Assembly: GCA_018388625.1 (NCBI GenBank)
Contig: CP074402.1
Span: forward strand, 558,001-622,000
DNA: 64,000 bases
Source of the DNA: Nocardiopsis eucommiae
GTDB taxonomy: Bacteria > Actinomycetota > Actinomycetes > Streptosporangiales > Streptosporangiaceae
Direction: 5' to 3'
Shown: positions 53,506-63,866 of the stretch, in pieces
Layout of the letters: every line of letters begins with the position of its first letter
Numbering within the stretch: position 1 is the first letter of the stretch
Made by a program: the position numbers and the translations under genes
Notes under the pieces: model-generated
The model's database searches: none
What the model was told of the DNA's origin: nothing
Seen by the model: the letters and a program-made list of their open reading frames with translations, nothing else

Positions 53506-55631
53506 ATGACCACGAACGATCCCTCGACCGTGCCCGCCGACCCCGAGATCATCGCCGAACGGCGGGCGCTCACCGACGCCCGCGCCGCGTTGCGCGGCAT
53601 GCGCGAGACGGTCGACGCCACCGAACTCCTGTTCGGTGACGCCGCCAAGGACAAGGTCACCGACGCCGCCCTGCGGCGCGGGCGCGAACGCCGCCTGGCG
53701 GCCCTGGCCGACGTCCCCGGCGCCCCCTCTACTTCGGGCGGATGGACTTCGAGCCCGGCACCGTCTTCCTCGACGACACCCCTCCGAACACCCCGACCGC
53801 GTCCACATCGGCCGCCGCCACGTCCACGACGGCCGGGGCCGCCCCGTGGTCCTGGACTGGCGCGCGCCGATCAGCGTCGCGTACTACCAGGCCTCGCCCG
53901 GCGACCGGATGGACGTGCGGGTCCGCCGACGCTACGGGTTCGGCACCGTCACCGGCGAGGACGGCGAGCCCGAGTCGGTCCTCACCGCGTTCGAGGACGA
54001 GGACCTCATGACCGGCCCGGACGCCCCCGAGGCCGCGCTGGGCGGCGCGCTCCTCAACTCCGAGATCGAGCGTCCCCGTACCGGCCCCATGCGTGACATC
54101 GTCGCCACCATCCAGCCGGAACAGGACGTCCTGGTCCGGGCCCCGTTGGAGACCACCCTGTGCGTCCAGGGCGCCCCCGGCACCGGCAAGACCGCCGTGG
54201 GCCTGCACCGCATCGCCTTCCTCCTCTACAGCGAACGCGAGCGCCTGTCCCGTTCGGGTGTGGCGATCATCGGGCCCAACCGCGCGTTCCTCTCGTACAT
54301 CCAGGACGTGCTCCCGGCGCTGGGCGAGGTGGACGTCCACCAGACCACCGTCGAGGAGCTGCTCACCCGGGATCTCCCGGAGCGGCTGCGGCCCGCCCGG
54401 GGGTGGGTCCGCCGGACGGAGACCCCCGAGGCCGCGCGCACCAAGGGCTCCGCCGCCATGGCCGAGGTGCTCCGCCGCGACCTGTGGGCGCACCTGCGGG
54501 CCCCCGAGGAGACCGTCATGGTCCGCCAGGGATCGCGCCGCTGGCGGCTGTACCCCGAGGACCTGCGCCCTCTGCTGGACGAACTCGCGGAGCGCGGCGT
54601 GGCCTACGGGTCCGGCCGCGAACTCCTCTCCCACCGCATGGCGCACGCGGTCCTCACCCTGATGGAGGCCGAGGGCCAGGTCTGCGACGACCGGACCCAC
54701 ACCCGGGTGCGGCGGGACCCGGCGGTGCGCGCCGCCGTCACGGCCCTGTGGCCCAAGGTGGACCCGCTCCGGATGGTGCTGGGGCTGCTCACCGACCCCG
54801 AGCGGCTGGCGCGTGCGGCCGAGGGCCTGCTCACCGAGGAGGAGCAGCGGGTCCTGCTCCTGCCGGGTCGCCCCCGCGGGCCGAAGTCGGCGCTCTGGTC
54901 GCAGGAGGACCTGGCCCTGGTGGACGAGGCCACGGCGCTGATCGAACGCGTCCCGGGGCTGGGGCACGTGGTCGTGGACGAGGCACAGGATTTGAGCCCC
55001 ATGCAGTGCCGGGCGATCGGCCGCCGTGCCGGGGCGGGTTCGCTCACGGTGCTCGGGGACATCGCCCAGGGCACCAGCCCCTCGGCGGCGCGCAACTGGA
55101 CGACGCTGCTGGAACACCTGGGAAAGCCCACCGGTCACCTGCACGCCCTGAACCGGGGCTACCGCGTGCCGGCGCAGATCATCGACTTCGCCGCCCGGCT
55201 CCTGCCCTCCATCGCCCCTGGGCTGGGCGCACCGGTCGCGGTCCGCCGCTCCCCGGGCGCGCTCAGGCTGGTCCCCGCGGCCGAGGGCATCGCCCCGGCG
55301 CTGGCGGAGTCCTGTCGGGGCGCGCTCCGAGGGGAGGGGTCGGTGGGCCTGATCGCCGCCGACCACCAGTTGCCCGAGCTGCGCGAGGCCCTCGCCGCCG
55401 AGGGCGTGGACGCCCCCTCCTGGGTGAGGCCGGGATGGACGGCGCCCGGCTGGTGGCCGTCCCCGCCAGCCTGGCCAAGGGCCTGGAGTTCGACACGGTG
55501 GTGGTGGCCGAACCCGCCGCGATCGTCGAGGCCGAGGAGCGCGGCGTGAACCGCCTCTACGTGGTCCTGACCCGCGCGGTGAGCTCCTGCACGTGGTGCA
55601 CACCCGCCCGCTTCCCGACACCCTCGCCTGA
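53506..55631 (+). CDS. HelD-like RNA polymerase-recycling ATPase (four frameshifts)
   Basis: About 709 residues. It has a superfamily 1 helicase core: P-loop VQGAPGTGKTAVGLHRIAF, Walker B HVVVDEAQDLSPMQ and LGDIAQGTSPSAARNW, ending with EFDTVVVAEPAAIVEAEERG and LYVVLTRAV. The N-terminal part (coiled-coil arm, then YFGRMDFEPGTVFLDDT and VVLDWRAPISVAYYQASPGD) is typical of HelD, which removes RNA polymerase from stalled complexes; actinobacterial class II members can confer rifamycin tolerance. Runs near 53723, 53779 and 55413 and one site near 55585 are one base short. GAGG before ATG 53506 supports the start. Confidence 0.87.
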
Positions 55632-55717
55632 TCCGACCCGTTCCTCGGAAGGTGGGTGCAACCCCGCGGCCGGTTCCGTCGTCGGAACTGGGGACGGACG
55701 CGCGAAGGGGGAACAGC

Positions 55718-57309
55718 ATGAGGGGTGTCGTCCTCGACGAACTGCGGACGCCGGTCGGAACCGGGGACCAGGGGTTCGACCGGCGGGTGCGGGGGCCGTC
55801 GAGCGCGGGTCCGCCGACGAGCTCGGGGCGCTGTACGAGGAGGCCGGGGAGCGGTTCGGGGCCGACCACCCCGACGCCCTGACCCTGCGCGTGCACATGG
55901 CGCTCCGCCAGGAGCGGGAGGACGACCCGGCCGGGGCGGCGATCGGCCTCAGCGGCGCGGCCGGCCGGCTCTCGGACAGCGCCGGGCCGCTGCACCCGCA
56001 CATGCTCGCCCTGCAGGCGGAGATCGCCCGCCTGTGGGGCGAGTCCGACCTCACCGACCTGGCGGCCGACAGCTACGGCCGTCTGGCGGAGGCGGTCGGG
56101 CAGGCCAGGGGGACCGACGACCCGGGCGCACTGGCCGCCTACGAACGGTTCGCCTGGTGGACGGGGAAGACCGGCCGGGCCTCCGCGACCGTCGCGGCCT
56201 ACGCCGAACTCCTCACCCGCCGGCGCCGCGCCCTCGGGCCCAACCACGAGGACGTCCTGGAGACCCGCGCCGAACTGGTCCGCTGGCACGCGCGGGCGGG
56301 TGACGCGATCGGCGCGGCCCGGGCCTGCGCGGACCAGGTCGCCGCCCGGGAGCGGGTGCACGGGCCCGGGCACCCCGACACCCTCGCCGCCCGGGTCCAG
56401 CTCGTGCGCTGGCGGGCGGAGGCGGGCGACCACGAAGGAGCGGCCGGGGCCTGCGCGGAACTCCTCGCGGCGCGGGAGACGGTCCAGCCCGCGCACCACC
56501 GCGAGGTCCTCAACACCCGTCGCCTGCTCGCCCACCACCGGACCCGCGCCGGAGACCTGCTTGCCGCCGAACGCGACTACAGGGAGCTCCTCCCCGACCT
56601 CGAACGCCACCTCTCGGCGGACCACCGCCTCACCCTGCTGGCCCGCGTCGGCCGGGCCCGCCTGATGTTCCTGCTGGCGGACACCGAGGGCGTCGGCCGT
56701 GAGACGGAGGGGGCGCTCGGGGACCTGGAGCGGGTCCTGGGAGCGGAGCACGAGGCCACCGTGGAGGCCCGCTTCCTGGCGGCCACCACCCGGGTCGTCA
56801 CCGGTGACCTGGACGGTGCCCTCGCGGAGGCCGAGGCGTTGCTTCCCCTCCTGTGTCGGCTCCATGGGGACGACCACCCAGCGACCCTCTTCGCCCGGGC
56901 GCTCGTCCTGGAGGCCCGGGGCGACTCCGAGGCGATCGCCGTCCAGCGGGAACTGCGGGAGCGCTGGGAACGGGAGTTGGGCCCGCTCCATCCGAACGTG
57001 CTCCTGGTGCGCCTGCGGCTGGCCGCCGAGGGCGATCTCCGGGGGCAGGAGGGCCGTCGGCGGATCGCCGCGCTGTTGGACGACTTCCGCCGGGCGCTGG
57101 GCCCCGACCACGGGCTGACCGTGATGCTCCGGGCCCTCGTCATCACCCTGGGCTCGGACGAGGCCACCGCCCTGGCGCGACTCGGGGAACTTCACCGGGA
57201 GTGCGAGCGTGACCTGGGGCCGGGCGCGCCGGGTACCCGGGCCGCGCTGGAGGCCTACACCGAGTGGCTCGGGTTCGTGTGCGGGGGAGAGGAGCGCCGT
57301 TCCGCGTGA
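55718..57309 (+). CDS. Tetratricopeptide repeat protein (one frameshift)
   Basis: About 530 residues. Repeats of roughly 42 residues are visible, for example RRALGPNHEDVLETRAELVR and ERVHGPGHPDTLAARVQLVR, then LSADHRLTLLARVGRARLMF and LHGDDHPATLFARALVLEAR. They are the kinesin-light-chain-like TPRs that form the C-terminal sensor of actinobacterial STAND ATPases. No NB-ARC domain is present here; the protein is only repeats. The G5 run at 55791-55795 is one base short. AAGGGGG precedes ATG 55718. It follows the HelD-like gene by 86 bases. Probably a scaffold; partner unknown. Confidence 0.8.
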
Positions 57310-57444
57310 GAGAAGGAGAGGGCGCCCGCGCCCCCGAGCCCCGGGAGCCGGATCCGCGAGGACCCGGACCCCGCACCCCCGAACCGCGACGGCCCGGTCC
57401 CGGGGTGCCCCAGCCCCGCCGACCGCGTCCCGACAGCCAGCGGT

Positions 57445-58172
57445 TCAGTTGGTCGGGTGACCGGTGTCGCTGAGCCTGCGCCGACGCTTCCACTGTCCCG
57501 GCACGGCCCCCGCCGCCAGGAGCCACAGGGCCACGGTCACCAGGTGGACGCGCTCGGCCAGGCCGAGGGCGACCCCGGGCGAACCGTCCCCGGAGGCGGC
57601 GTACACCAGCGCGGCCAGGACCAGGACCACCACGGCGGCCACCGCCTGGGCCAGCGTGATCACCGCGAGGACCGCCCAGGCGCGTTCCCCGGCCCGCCTG
57701 CGGTCCCAGGTCAGCGCGGCCGAGGCCAGCAGCGCGGCCAGGGTGGCGACCACGGCCAGCACCGGTTGGACGACCGTCGCCCCCGGACCCCCTCCACCAG
57801 CGACTCGACCGTGCACGCGGCGTCCGTGGACACCACGCACCGGCCGGGCAGCAGGGAGGCGGCCAGCGAGGCCGCGCCGAACACGGCCATCGACCACCAG
57901 GAGACGGTCAGCCAGCGGCGCGGGCGCCGCGCGCCCAGAGCCAGGCCCAGCCCGGCCGCGAGGATCACCAGGATCGCGGCGGTCCGGTGCGCGCTGTCGA
58001 GGAACTGCCCCAGCGTGGAGTGGGGGTCCGCGAGGGCCCCGGCGGCCGTGCCCGGTCCGGCGGGGAGGACGACCTCGACGGCCCACAGGCTGTAGACGAT
58101 GGACGCGACCACGGCGGCGACACGCCCGTCCCGGTGGTCCCAGTGCAGTGTCGCGGTGTTCGAGTTCGTCAT
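57445..58172 (-). CDS. Multi-pass membrane protein, tentatively DUF998-like (one frameshift)
   Basis: About 242 residues with six or seven hydrophobic segments (AAVVASIVYSLWAVEVVL, ILVILAAGLGLALGA, VLAVVATLAALLASAAL and others). LDSAHRTAAILVILAA after the first helix and a periplasmic loop LLPGRCVVSTDAACTVESL, with two cysteines that could pair, are the notable features. The overall layout resembles DUF998, but I have no diagnostic motif. The C5 run at 57788-57792 (+ strand) is one base short. Function unknown. Confidence 0.6.
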
Positions 58173-58407
58173 CGCGCCCCCAGTCTCCGCAGCTGACTCG
58201 TGTATGACTCTCGGACGCACCAGGACGCCCCCACGTTCCGTCGTCGCGGGGACACGGGCCGTTCTGGGACCCTACGTCAGCCAACTCGCGGCGGCACTGT
58301 TATCCACGGGTGCGTGTTCGCGCGGCATCATCGTGGAACACCACGGGGCACCGGCCGGTAGGTCCGGAGCCGCGCGGGTATCGACGACCTACGGAAGGGC
58401 GCACGTG

Positions 58408-59310
58408 ATGAACGGCGCAACCACGACGCGATGGGTGATCGTGGGGGTGGACGGCACCGACTCCAGCAGGCACGCCCTGGAGTGGTCCGCGCACCAGGCC
58501 TCGCTCCGTGGTCTCGGGGTGCGGATCGTCGCCGCGGCGAACCCACTCGTCACCGAGGACCTCGGGGTCTGGGGCGGTGCGGAGGAACGCGTCGAGGACG
58601 GGCCCGGAGCGGGCGCCCGACGGTTGCTCGACCACGCGGGCGACTGGGTGTCCCGGCTGTTCCCCGAGCTCGCCGTCCAGACCCGCGTCTCCTTCTCCCG
58701 CCCTACGGAGGCGCTGCTCACGGAGACCGCCGACCCGGGGGCGGTGGCCGTGGTGGTGGGTTCGCGCGGCCTCAGCGGGATAGCCGCCGCCTTCGTGGGG
58801 TCGGTCGGCATCGAACTCGCCGCTCGTTCCCCCGTTCCGGTGATCGTGCTGCCCCGCGACCACGCGTCCGCGCACGGGGTCCGCAGCCGGGTGATCGTGG
58901 GGGTGGACGGCTCGGAGCCCAGCCGCCACGCCCTGGAGTTCGCCTTCTCGCAGGCGGAGTTCGCCGACACCGACCTGGTCGCGGTGAGCGCGTGGCAGCC
59001 GCTGGTGGCCTTCGCGGCGGCCACCGGGCCGATCCCGCCCGAGCTGTTCGACGACGCCACCGCCGCCGAGGCGGCCCGGCAGGCCCTGGAGGAGGAGCTC
59101 ACCGAGGCGCGCCTGCTGCGCCCCGGGGTCCGCGTCCACACGCGGGTGGTGCGCGCGCACCCGGTGGTCGCGCTCCTGGAGGAGGCCACCCCGGCCGACC
59201 TCGTCGTGGTGGGATCGCGCGGGCGCGGCGGTTTCCGGGGGCTGCTGCTGGGTTCGGTGAGCCACTCGGTCCTGCACGGGGCCCGCGGGCCGGTCGCCAT
59301 CGTCCGCTGA
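58408..59310 (+). CDS. Tandem universal stress protein
   Basis: 300 residues made of two USP domains. Each begins with a (V)IVGVDG motif (WVIVGVDGTDSSRHALEWSA near residue 9 and VIVGVDGSEPSRHALEFAF near 162) and ends with an ATP-type loop: GSRGLSGIAAAFVGSVG and GSRGRGGFRGLLLGSVS. The second has the full G2xG9xGS pattern, so it should bind ATP; the first is altered. Such proteins help survival in hypoxia or starvation. GGAAGG precedes ATG 58408. Confidence 0.9.
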   Translation: MNGATTTRWVIVGVDGTDSSRHALEWSAHQASLRGLGVRIVAAANPLVTEDLGVWGGAEERVEDGPGAGARRLLDHAGDWVSRLFPELAVQTRVSFSRPTEALLTETADPGAVAVVVGSRGLSGIAAAFVGSVGIELAARSPVPVIVLPRDHASAHGVRSRVIVGVDGSEPSRHALEFAFSQAEFADTDLVAVSAWQPLVAFAAATGPIPPELFDDATAAEAARQALEEELTEARLLRPGVRVHTRVVRAHPVVALLEEATPADLVVVGSRGRGGFRGLLLGSVSHSVLHGARGPVAIVR

Positions 59311-59613
59311 GCCCAGCAGAGGTCTATTCCGGGGTTCCGCTCCCCGCGCCCGTTGTGTGACTAAGAGCACCGTGTGTCGTCTCCGGGTGTGCTCCTGCCC
59401 TCCGTACAGGGGAAAGCGGCTCCGATCAGTACCGGAGCACGGCGTGCGGGGACACGTCGCGGCAGGGACCTGAACCACCCGAATCCCCTGCTGTGCAGTG
59501 GAATCAGTCCCGTCGGCCCTATGCGTATAGACCATTGGCCTAGTCCAATTGGTCAGCTTCGGCACTCGTCGTTCATGATGCGAGGGATCTCGTAAGTTCG
59601 ATGAGGAGCCGTT
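59311..59613 (+). other. Leader and promoter region of pckG
   Basis: 303 bases without a gene. It holds CGGGG/CCCCG near 59328, a weak end signal for the USP gene, and the DasR-like palindromes at 59521-59549. Confidence 0.45.
59521..59549. promoter_or_regulatory. GntR-type (DasR-like) palindromes upstream of pckG
   Basis: ATTGGCCTAGTCCAAT (59534-59549) is palindromic except at two central positions and matches 13 of 16 positions of ACTGGTCTAGACCAAT. ATGCGTATAGACCATT (59521-59536) overlaps it and shares the 12-base string GTATAGACCATT with the second site upstream of glmS. TATAGA inside could also serve as a -10 box. Confidence 0.5.
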
Positions 59614-61434
59614 GTGACTGCTGACGTGGGTACTGATGTGGGCGCCGCCCCGACCAAGAACGAGGAACTCGTCTCCTGGGTTCGTGAGGTCGCGGAGCTC
59701 ACCCAGCCGGACGAGGTCGTCTGGTGTGACGGCTCCGAGGAGGAGTGGACACGCCTGACCGACCAGCTGGTCGAGCAGGGCACCTTCACCCGTCTCAACT
59801 CCGAGAAACGCCCCAACAGCTTCTACTGCACGTCGGACCCGACGGACGTCGCCCGGGTCGAGGACCGCACCTTCATCTGCTCCGAGCGGAAGGAGGACGC
59901 CGGTCCCACCAACAACTGGATCGCCCCCGACGAGATGCGCGCCACCTTCGGCGAGGTCTTCCGGGGCTCCATGCGCGGTCGCACCATGTACGTCGTGCCC
60001 TTCTGCATGGGCCCGCTGGGCGGCGACATCTCCCAGCTCGGCGTCGAGATCACCGACTCCGCCTACGTCGTCGTCTCCATGCGCATCATGGCCCGCATGG
60101 GCGACGCCGCCCTGCGCCTGATCGAGGAGCGCGGCGAGTTCGTCAAGGCCGTCCACTCCGTCGGCGCGCCCCTGGAGCCCGGCCAGCAGGACGTCGCCTG
60201 GCCCTGCAACTCCACCAAGTACATCTCGCACTTCCCCGAGACCCGTGAGATCTGGTCCTACGGCTCCGGCTACGGCGGCAACGCCCTGCTCGGCAAGAAG
60301 TGCTACGCGCTGCGCATCGCCTCGGTGATGGCCCGCGACGAGGGCTGGCTGGCCGAGCACATGCTCATCCTCAAGGTGACCTCGCCCGCCGGGAAGTCCC
60401 ACTACGTCGCCGCCGCCTTCCCGAGCGCCTGCGGCAAGACCAACCTGGCCATGCTCCAGCCGACCATTCCCGGCTGGAAGGTCGAGACGGTCGGTGACGA
60501 CATCGCCTGGATGCGCTTCGGTGCCGACGGCCAGCTGCGCGCCATCAACCCCGAGGCCGGGTTCTTCGGCGTCGCTCCCGGCACCGGCGCCAAGACCAAC
60601 GCCAACGCGGTGGAGACCCTCTGGGGCAACAGCATCTTCACCAACGTCGCGCTCACCGAGGACGGCGACGTGTGGTGGGAGGGCCTGACCGAGGAGGCCC
60701 CGGCCAACCTCACCGACTGGAAGGGCCGTCCCTGGACGCCCGAGTCCGGTGAGCCCGCCGCCCACCCGAACTCCCGCTTCACCACCCCGGCCGGGCAGGC
60801 CCCGACCATCGCGGACGAGTGGGAGGACCCCGCGGGCGTCCCGATCTCCGCGATCCTCTTCGGCGGCCGCCGGGCCACCGCGGTGCCGCTGGTGTCGGAG
60901 TCCTTCAGCTGGCAGCACGGCGTGTACCTGGGTGCCAACGTCTCCTCCGAGAAGACCGCCGCCCAGGAGGGCTCCGTTGGTGAGCTGCGTCGCGACCCGT
61001 TCGCGATGCTGCCCTTCTGCGGCTACAACATGGGCGACTACTTCTCCCACTGGGTGCGGATCGGCAAGCAGGCCGACGCGTCCAAGCTGCCGAAGATCTT
61101 CTACGTCAACTGGTTCAAGAAGAACGCCGACGGCAAGATCGTGTGGCCGGGCTTCGGTGAGAACAGCCGCGTCATCAAGTGGATCGTCGACCGCCTGGAG
61201 GGTGAGGCCGCCGCCGTCGAGACCCCGATCGGCTACCTGCCGACCGCCGACGGCATCGACACCGAGGGCCTGGACGTATCCGCCGAGGACATGGAGTTCG
61301 TCCTCGACGTCGACACCGACGTCTGGAAGCAGGAGGCCGCCCTGGTCCCCGAGTTCTTCCGGACCTTCGGCGACGACCTGCCCGGCGAGCTCTGGGACGA
61401 GTACCACGCGCTGCTGAGCCGTCTGGAGAAGTAG
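59614..61434 (+). CDS. pckG: Phosphoenolpyruvate carboxykinase (GTP)
   Basis: 606 residues, uninterrupted, normal for the GTP-type enzyme that converts oxaloacetate to PEP in gluconeogenesis. [20 protein letters not shown] and [20 protein letters not shown] are substrate-site segments; [13 protein letters not shown] is the P-loop with the reactive cysteine; [18 protein letters not shown] and [20 protein letters not shown] complete the active site. GAGGAG precedes GTG 59614. Two GntR-type sites upstream suggest control together with amino-sugar genes. Confidence 0.96.
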   Translation: MTADVGTDVGAAPTKNEELVSWVREVAELTQPDEVVWCDGSEEEWTRLTDQLVEQGTFTRLNSEKRPNSFYCTSDPTDVARVEDRTFICSERKEDAGPTNNWIAPDEMRATFGEVFRGSMRGRTMYVVPFCMGPLGGDISQLGVEITDSAYVVVSMRIMARMGDAALRLIEERGEFVKAVHSVGAPLEPGQQDVAWPCNSTKYISHFPETREIWSYGSGYGGNALLGKKCYALRIASVMARDEGWLAEHMLILKVTSPAGKSHYVAAAFPSACGKTNLAMLQPTIPGWKVETVGDDIAWMRFGADGQLRAINPEAGFFGVAPGTGAKTNANAVETLWGNSIFTNVALTEDGDVWWEGLTEEAPANLTDWKGRPWTPESGEPAAHPNSRFTTPAGQAPTIADEWEDPAGVPISAILFGGRRATAVPLVSESFSWQHGVYLGANVSSEKTAAQEGSVGELRRDPFAMLPFCGYNMGDYFSHWVRIGKQADASKLPKIFYVNWFKKNADGKIVWPGFGENSRVIKWIVDRLEGEAAAVETPIGYLPTADGIDTEGLDVSAEDMEFVLDVDTDVWKQEAALVPEFFRTFGDDLPGELWDEYHALLSRLEK

Positions 61435-61483
61435 CGCCTTCCCTGGCCGGTCCACCACCGCGCGAACGGCCGGTCACCTCACG

Positions 61484-61518
61484 AGAGGGGCGCGGGCACC
61501 ACGGTGCCCGCGCCCTCT
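61484..61518 (+). terminator. Intrinsic terminator of pckG
   Basis: GCGCGGGCACC pairs with GGTGCCCGCGC, extended by AGAGG/CCTCT with one bulge, then TTTGT. One of few stems here with a T-rich tail. Confidence 0.85.
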
Positions 61519-61668
61519 TTGTCATGTCCGTGCAGTTCATGACATGTGTGGACAGAGCCGACAGGGTGCGGGCACGTCCCGGTGACGCTTGGTCTTTTTC
61601 ACGCCAGCGGCGCCGTACCGCGTGTTAAGGATGGTCCGTCCTCTGTCGAGAACCCCCGGGGAGCCTCC

Positions 61669-62442
61669 TTGTCCACACTGTTCGTCGCCCTCGCCGTCCT
61701 GGCCGCCATGGTCGGAGGCGCCGCCCTGGTCGCCTGGCGCTTCCGGCTCGCCGGGTCCTTCGCGGAGGGGGCGGTGGGTGTCGTCATCGCGCCGTGCGTG
61801 CTGTCCCTGTACCTCGTGGCGGCCGCGATGGCCGTGGTCATCGGCTGGGAGGACTACAAGTCGGCCGAGGACGACATGATCTCCGAGGCCGGGGCGGCCC
61901 AGGCCCTGTACTGGAGCAGCACGGCGTTCCCCGGGGAGGAGGGCGAGGCCGTCCGCGGCCACCTGCGCACCTACCTCACGACGGTGGTGGAGGACGACTG
62001 GCCGCTGATGGAGACCAAGGGTGAGCTCAGCCCCGGCGGTGACGACGACCTCGCCCTGCTGGCGGCCTCGGTGCGGGGCCTGTCGGTGTCCGACACCGGC
62101 GACGGTCTGGACCGGCTGACCGCCCGTCAGGAGGTCACCAAGCTCAGCGACGCGCGCAGCCAGCGCGCCGACGCGGCGGGGGACCAGATCCCGGCGGCCC
62201 TGCTGTTCGTGTCGGCCCTGTCGGCCGTGATCATCGCCGTGCTGCCGTTCGCCATGATCAGGAAGGGGTCCGGGGTGGCCTACTTCTGGTCGTCGGTGAA
62301 CCTGGCGTTCGTGTTCGGCACCATCGTCGTGCTGCTGTACATGGGCAACCCGTACAACGGCGTGCTGGCCAACGACGCGGGGACGATGGAGGAGGCCCTG
62401 GCGGGGTTCGACCGGTCCGACGCCACACTGGAGCTTCCCTAA
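61669..62442 (+). CDS. DUF4239 (bestrophin-like) membrane protein
   Basis: 257 residues from TTG 61669, which has GGGGAG at a suitable distance. Two N-terminal helices (TLFVALAVLAAMVGGAALVA and a second ending VVIGWEDYKSAEDDM) and two C-terminal helices flank a helical middle with EAGAAQALYWSSTAFPGEEG. This four-helix plan with a long cytoplasmic middle is DUF4239, distantly related to bestrophin channels; function unknown. A strong bidirectional terminator follows. Confidence 0.78.
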   Translation: MSTLFVALAVLAAMVGGAALVAWRFRLAGSFAEGAVGVVIAPCVLSLYLVAAAMAVVIGWEDYKSAEDDMISEAGAAQALYWSSTAFPGEEGEAVRGHLRTYLTTVVEDDWPLMETKGELSPGGDDDLALLAASVRGLSVSDTGDGLDRLTARQEVTKLSDARSQRADAAGDQIPAALLFVSALSAVIIAVLPFAMIRKGSGVAYFWSSVNLAFVFGTIVVLLYMGNPYNGVLANDAGTMEEALAGFDRSDATLELP

Positions 62443-62447
62443 CCGAG

Positions 62448-62486
62448 GCGGCCCGTCCCGCCGGAGGTCCCGGCGGGACGGGCCGC
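62448..62486. terminator. Bidirectional terminator between DUF4239 and the proline-rich gene
   Basis: GCGGCCCGTCCCGCCGG pairs perfectly with CCGGCGGGACGGGCCGC (17 bp), five-base loop, between convergent stops. Confidence 0.9.
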
Positions 62487-62489
62487 GCC

Positions 62490-63269
62490 TCAGTCGGACA
62501 GGGTCGCCACGGCACGGCCGCCGACGACGGAGGCGCCCGCCGCGACGATCGCGACGACCACCATCGTGCGCAGCGGGGTGAAGGCCGAGGAGGCCGTCGA
62601 CGTGGCGGGCGGACCCGCGTCCGCCAGGAGTACCTGTTCGTGGGGCGAGGACTCGGCGGGCGACGGGGAGGCCGGGGCCTCCGGACGCTCCTGGGCCGAA
62701 ACGGGCGCGGAGACCTCCGCCGGGGTCTCCGGCGAGGGTGGGGCGGGCGCGGTCGGTTCGGCCAGGGCCGGGGCCGCCTCGGGCACCGTCCGCTCGTGCG
62801 GTGGTGCGGGCTCCTCCACAGGAGGCGGCGGCGCGGGTGGTGGGACCGGCGGGGCCGGTGGAGCCGGCGGGGGCTGGGGGCACGTCGGCGCCTGACCCGT
62901 GTGGACGACCACGCGGACACCGTTGGCGCACACCAGGACGTGCGACCCGGGTCGGACGTCGACGTGGGCGCCCGGGGTGTCCACCTGGGTCCCGTTCGGT
63001 CCCACGTCCACCTGGGAGGTGCCGTCGTCGACGCGTACCCCTGACGGCCCGACCCGCACGGAAGGGTCGGCCGGTTCGGCGAAGGCTGGAGCGGGCCCGC
63101 AGGTGAGCACGAACGCGCCCGCCGCGAGGGCGAGGAGCGCCCAGGCCCGCCGGTGGGTTCCGGAGGGTCTTCTTCGCGGATGGCTGGGTCGGGGTGGAGC
63201 CGGGTGTCGTGGGAACGAGGGCGGGGGCGGCGAGAGGTTCCGTGACCGCCCGTGGTGTGGTCTGTTCAC
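62490..63269 (-). CDS. Exported, C-terminally anchored proline-rich protein
   Basis: 259 residues. After a long basic, proline-rich leader comes a signal segment (ALLALAAGAFVLTCGPAPAF). The mature part starts with short valine-glycine repeats (VRVGPSGVRVDD, VDVGPNGTQVDT, VDVRPGSHVLV) and has two cysteines (VCAN and PTCPQ). A roughly 90-residue proline/alanine/glutamate linker follows, long enough to cross the wall, then one helix TMVVVAIVAAGASVVGG. I do not recognise a family. GTG 63269 has TAATAT six bases before it. Confidence 0.65.
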   Translation of the reverse strand: MNRPHHGRSRNLSPPPPSFPRHPAPPRPSHPRRRPSGTHRRAWALLALAAGAFVLTCGPAPAFAEPADPSVRVGPSGVRVDDGTSQVDVGPNGTQVDTPGAHVDVRPGSHVLVCANGVRVVVHTGQAPTCPQPPPAPPAPPVPPPAPPPPVEEPAPPHERTVPEAAPALAEPTAPAPPSPETPAEVSAPVSAQERPEAPASPSPAESSPHEQVLLADAGPPATSTASSAFTPLRTMVVVAIVAAGASVVGGRAVATLSD

Positions 63270-63275
63270 ACGGTG

Positions 63276-63281
63276 ATATTA
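63276..63281 (-). promoter_or_regulatory. -10 box of the proline-rich gene (leaderless)
   Basis: TAATAT on the minus strand, six bases before the GTG at 63269. Confidence 0.5.
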
Positions 63282-63325
63282 CGGCGTGGGGTCGGAGCCC
63301 AGGGTGGATTGCGGGCGCGGCCGTG

Positions 63326-63866
63326 CTAGCGGCAGCTGATGTACTTGTTGACGAAGGTCTTGTTCTGCTCGTCCACCTTCATCCGGCCCTGGACGTTGCC
63401 GAAGGGGAGAGGTTGGCCGTGAAGCTCCGGGTCTGACCCGCGCTGATGTTCAGGGTGGGGCCGTTGCGGGTGAGGCTGCCCAGCTGCGCGACGGAGAACC
63501 TGATGGTCAGCCGGGACCCGGTGGTCTTCTTGTAGGTGACCGTCGCGCTGCTGCACCCGGTGGTGCGCGTGGTCAGCGTCCCGTGCGTGATGGGGAGCGA
63601 CTCGGTCGCGCGGGCCCCGACGCGGTCGGGGTCCTCGACGGTCGGGGCGTACTCGGGGTTCTCCTCCAGGAAGGCCTCCAGGCTCTCCACGTCCTCCCCG
63701 ACCTCGTAGACGCCCTCGTCGGTGATGATGATCTCCTGGCTCTCGGTGCGGACCTGCCCCATCTCCGCGCTGGCGGTGCCGGGGACGAGCAGGACGGTGG
63801 CCGTGACCAGGGCGGTCAGCGCGGTGAGGTGGGAGGCGTTCTTCTGGCGGGGGAAGCGTCGAGCAC
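63326..63866 (-). CDS. Secreted hypothetical protein (two frameshifts)
   Basis: About 180 residues after repair. GTG 63866 has GGAGGA at an ideal distance. A signal peptide (LTALTALVTATVLLVPGTASA) is followed by an acidic segment (GEDVESLEAFLEENPEYAPT) and a beta-rich domain with TTGCSSATVTYKKTTGSRL and a final KYISCR; the two cysteines probably form a disulfide. Runs at 63849-63853 and 63404-63407 (+ strand) are one base short; without them both the start and the cysteine-containing end are lost. No recognised family. Confidence 0.65.

Noticed and set aside
58300..61458. A 1,000-residue open frame antisense to the USP and pckG genes
   Set aside because: Mirror of strongly biased G/C third positions. 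It has no start signal or domain, and the sense genes are unambiguous. Similar long antisense frames over the NCS2 permease, argS and glmS were dropped for the same reason.
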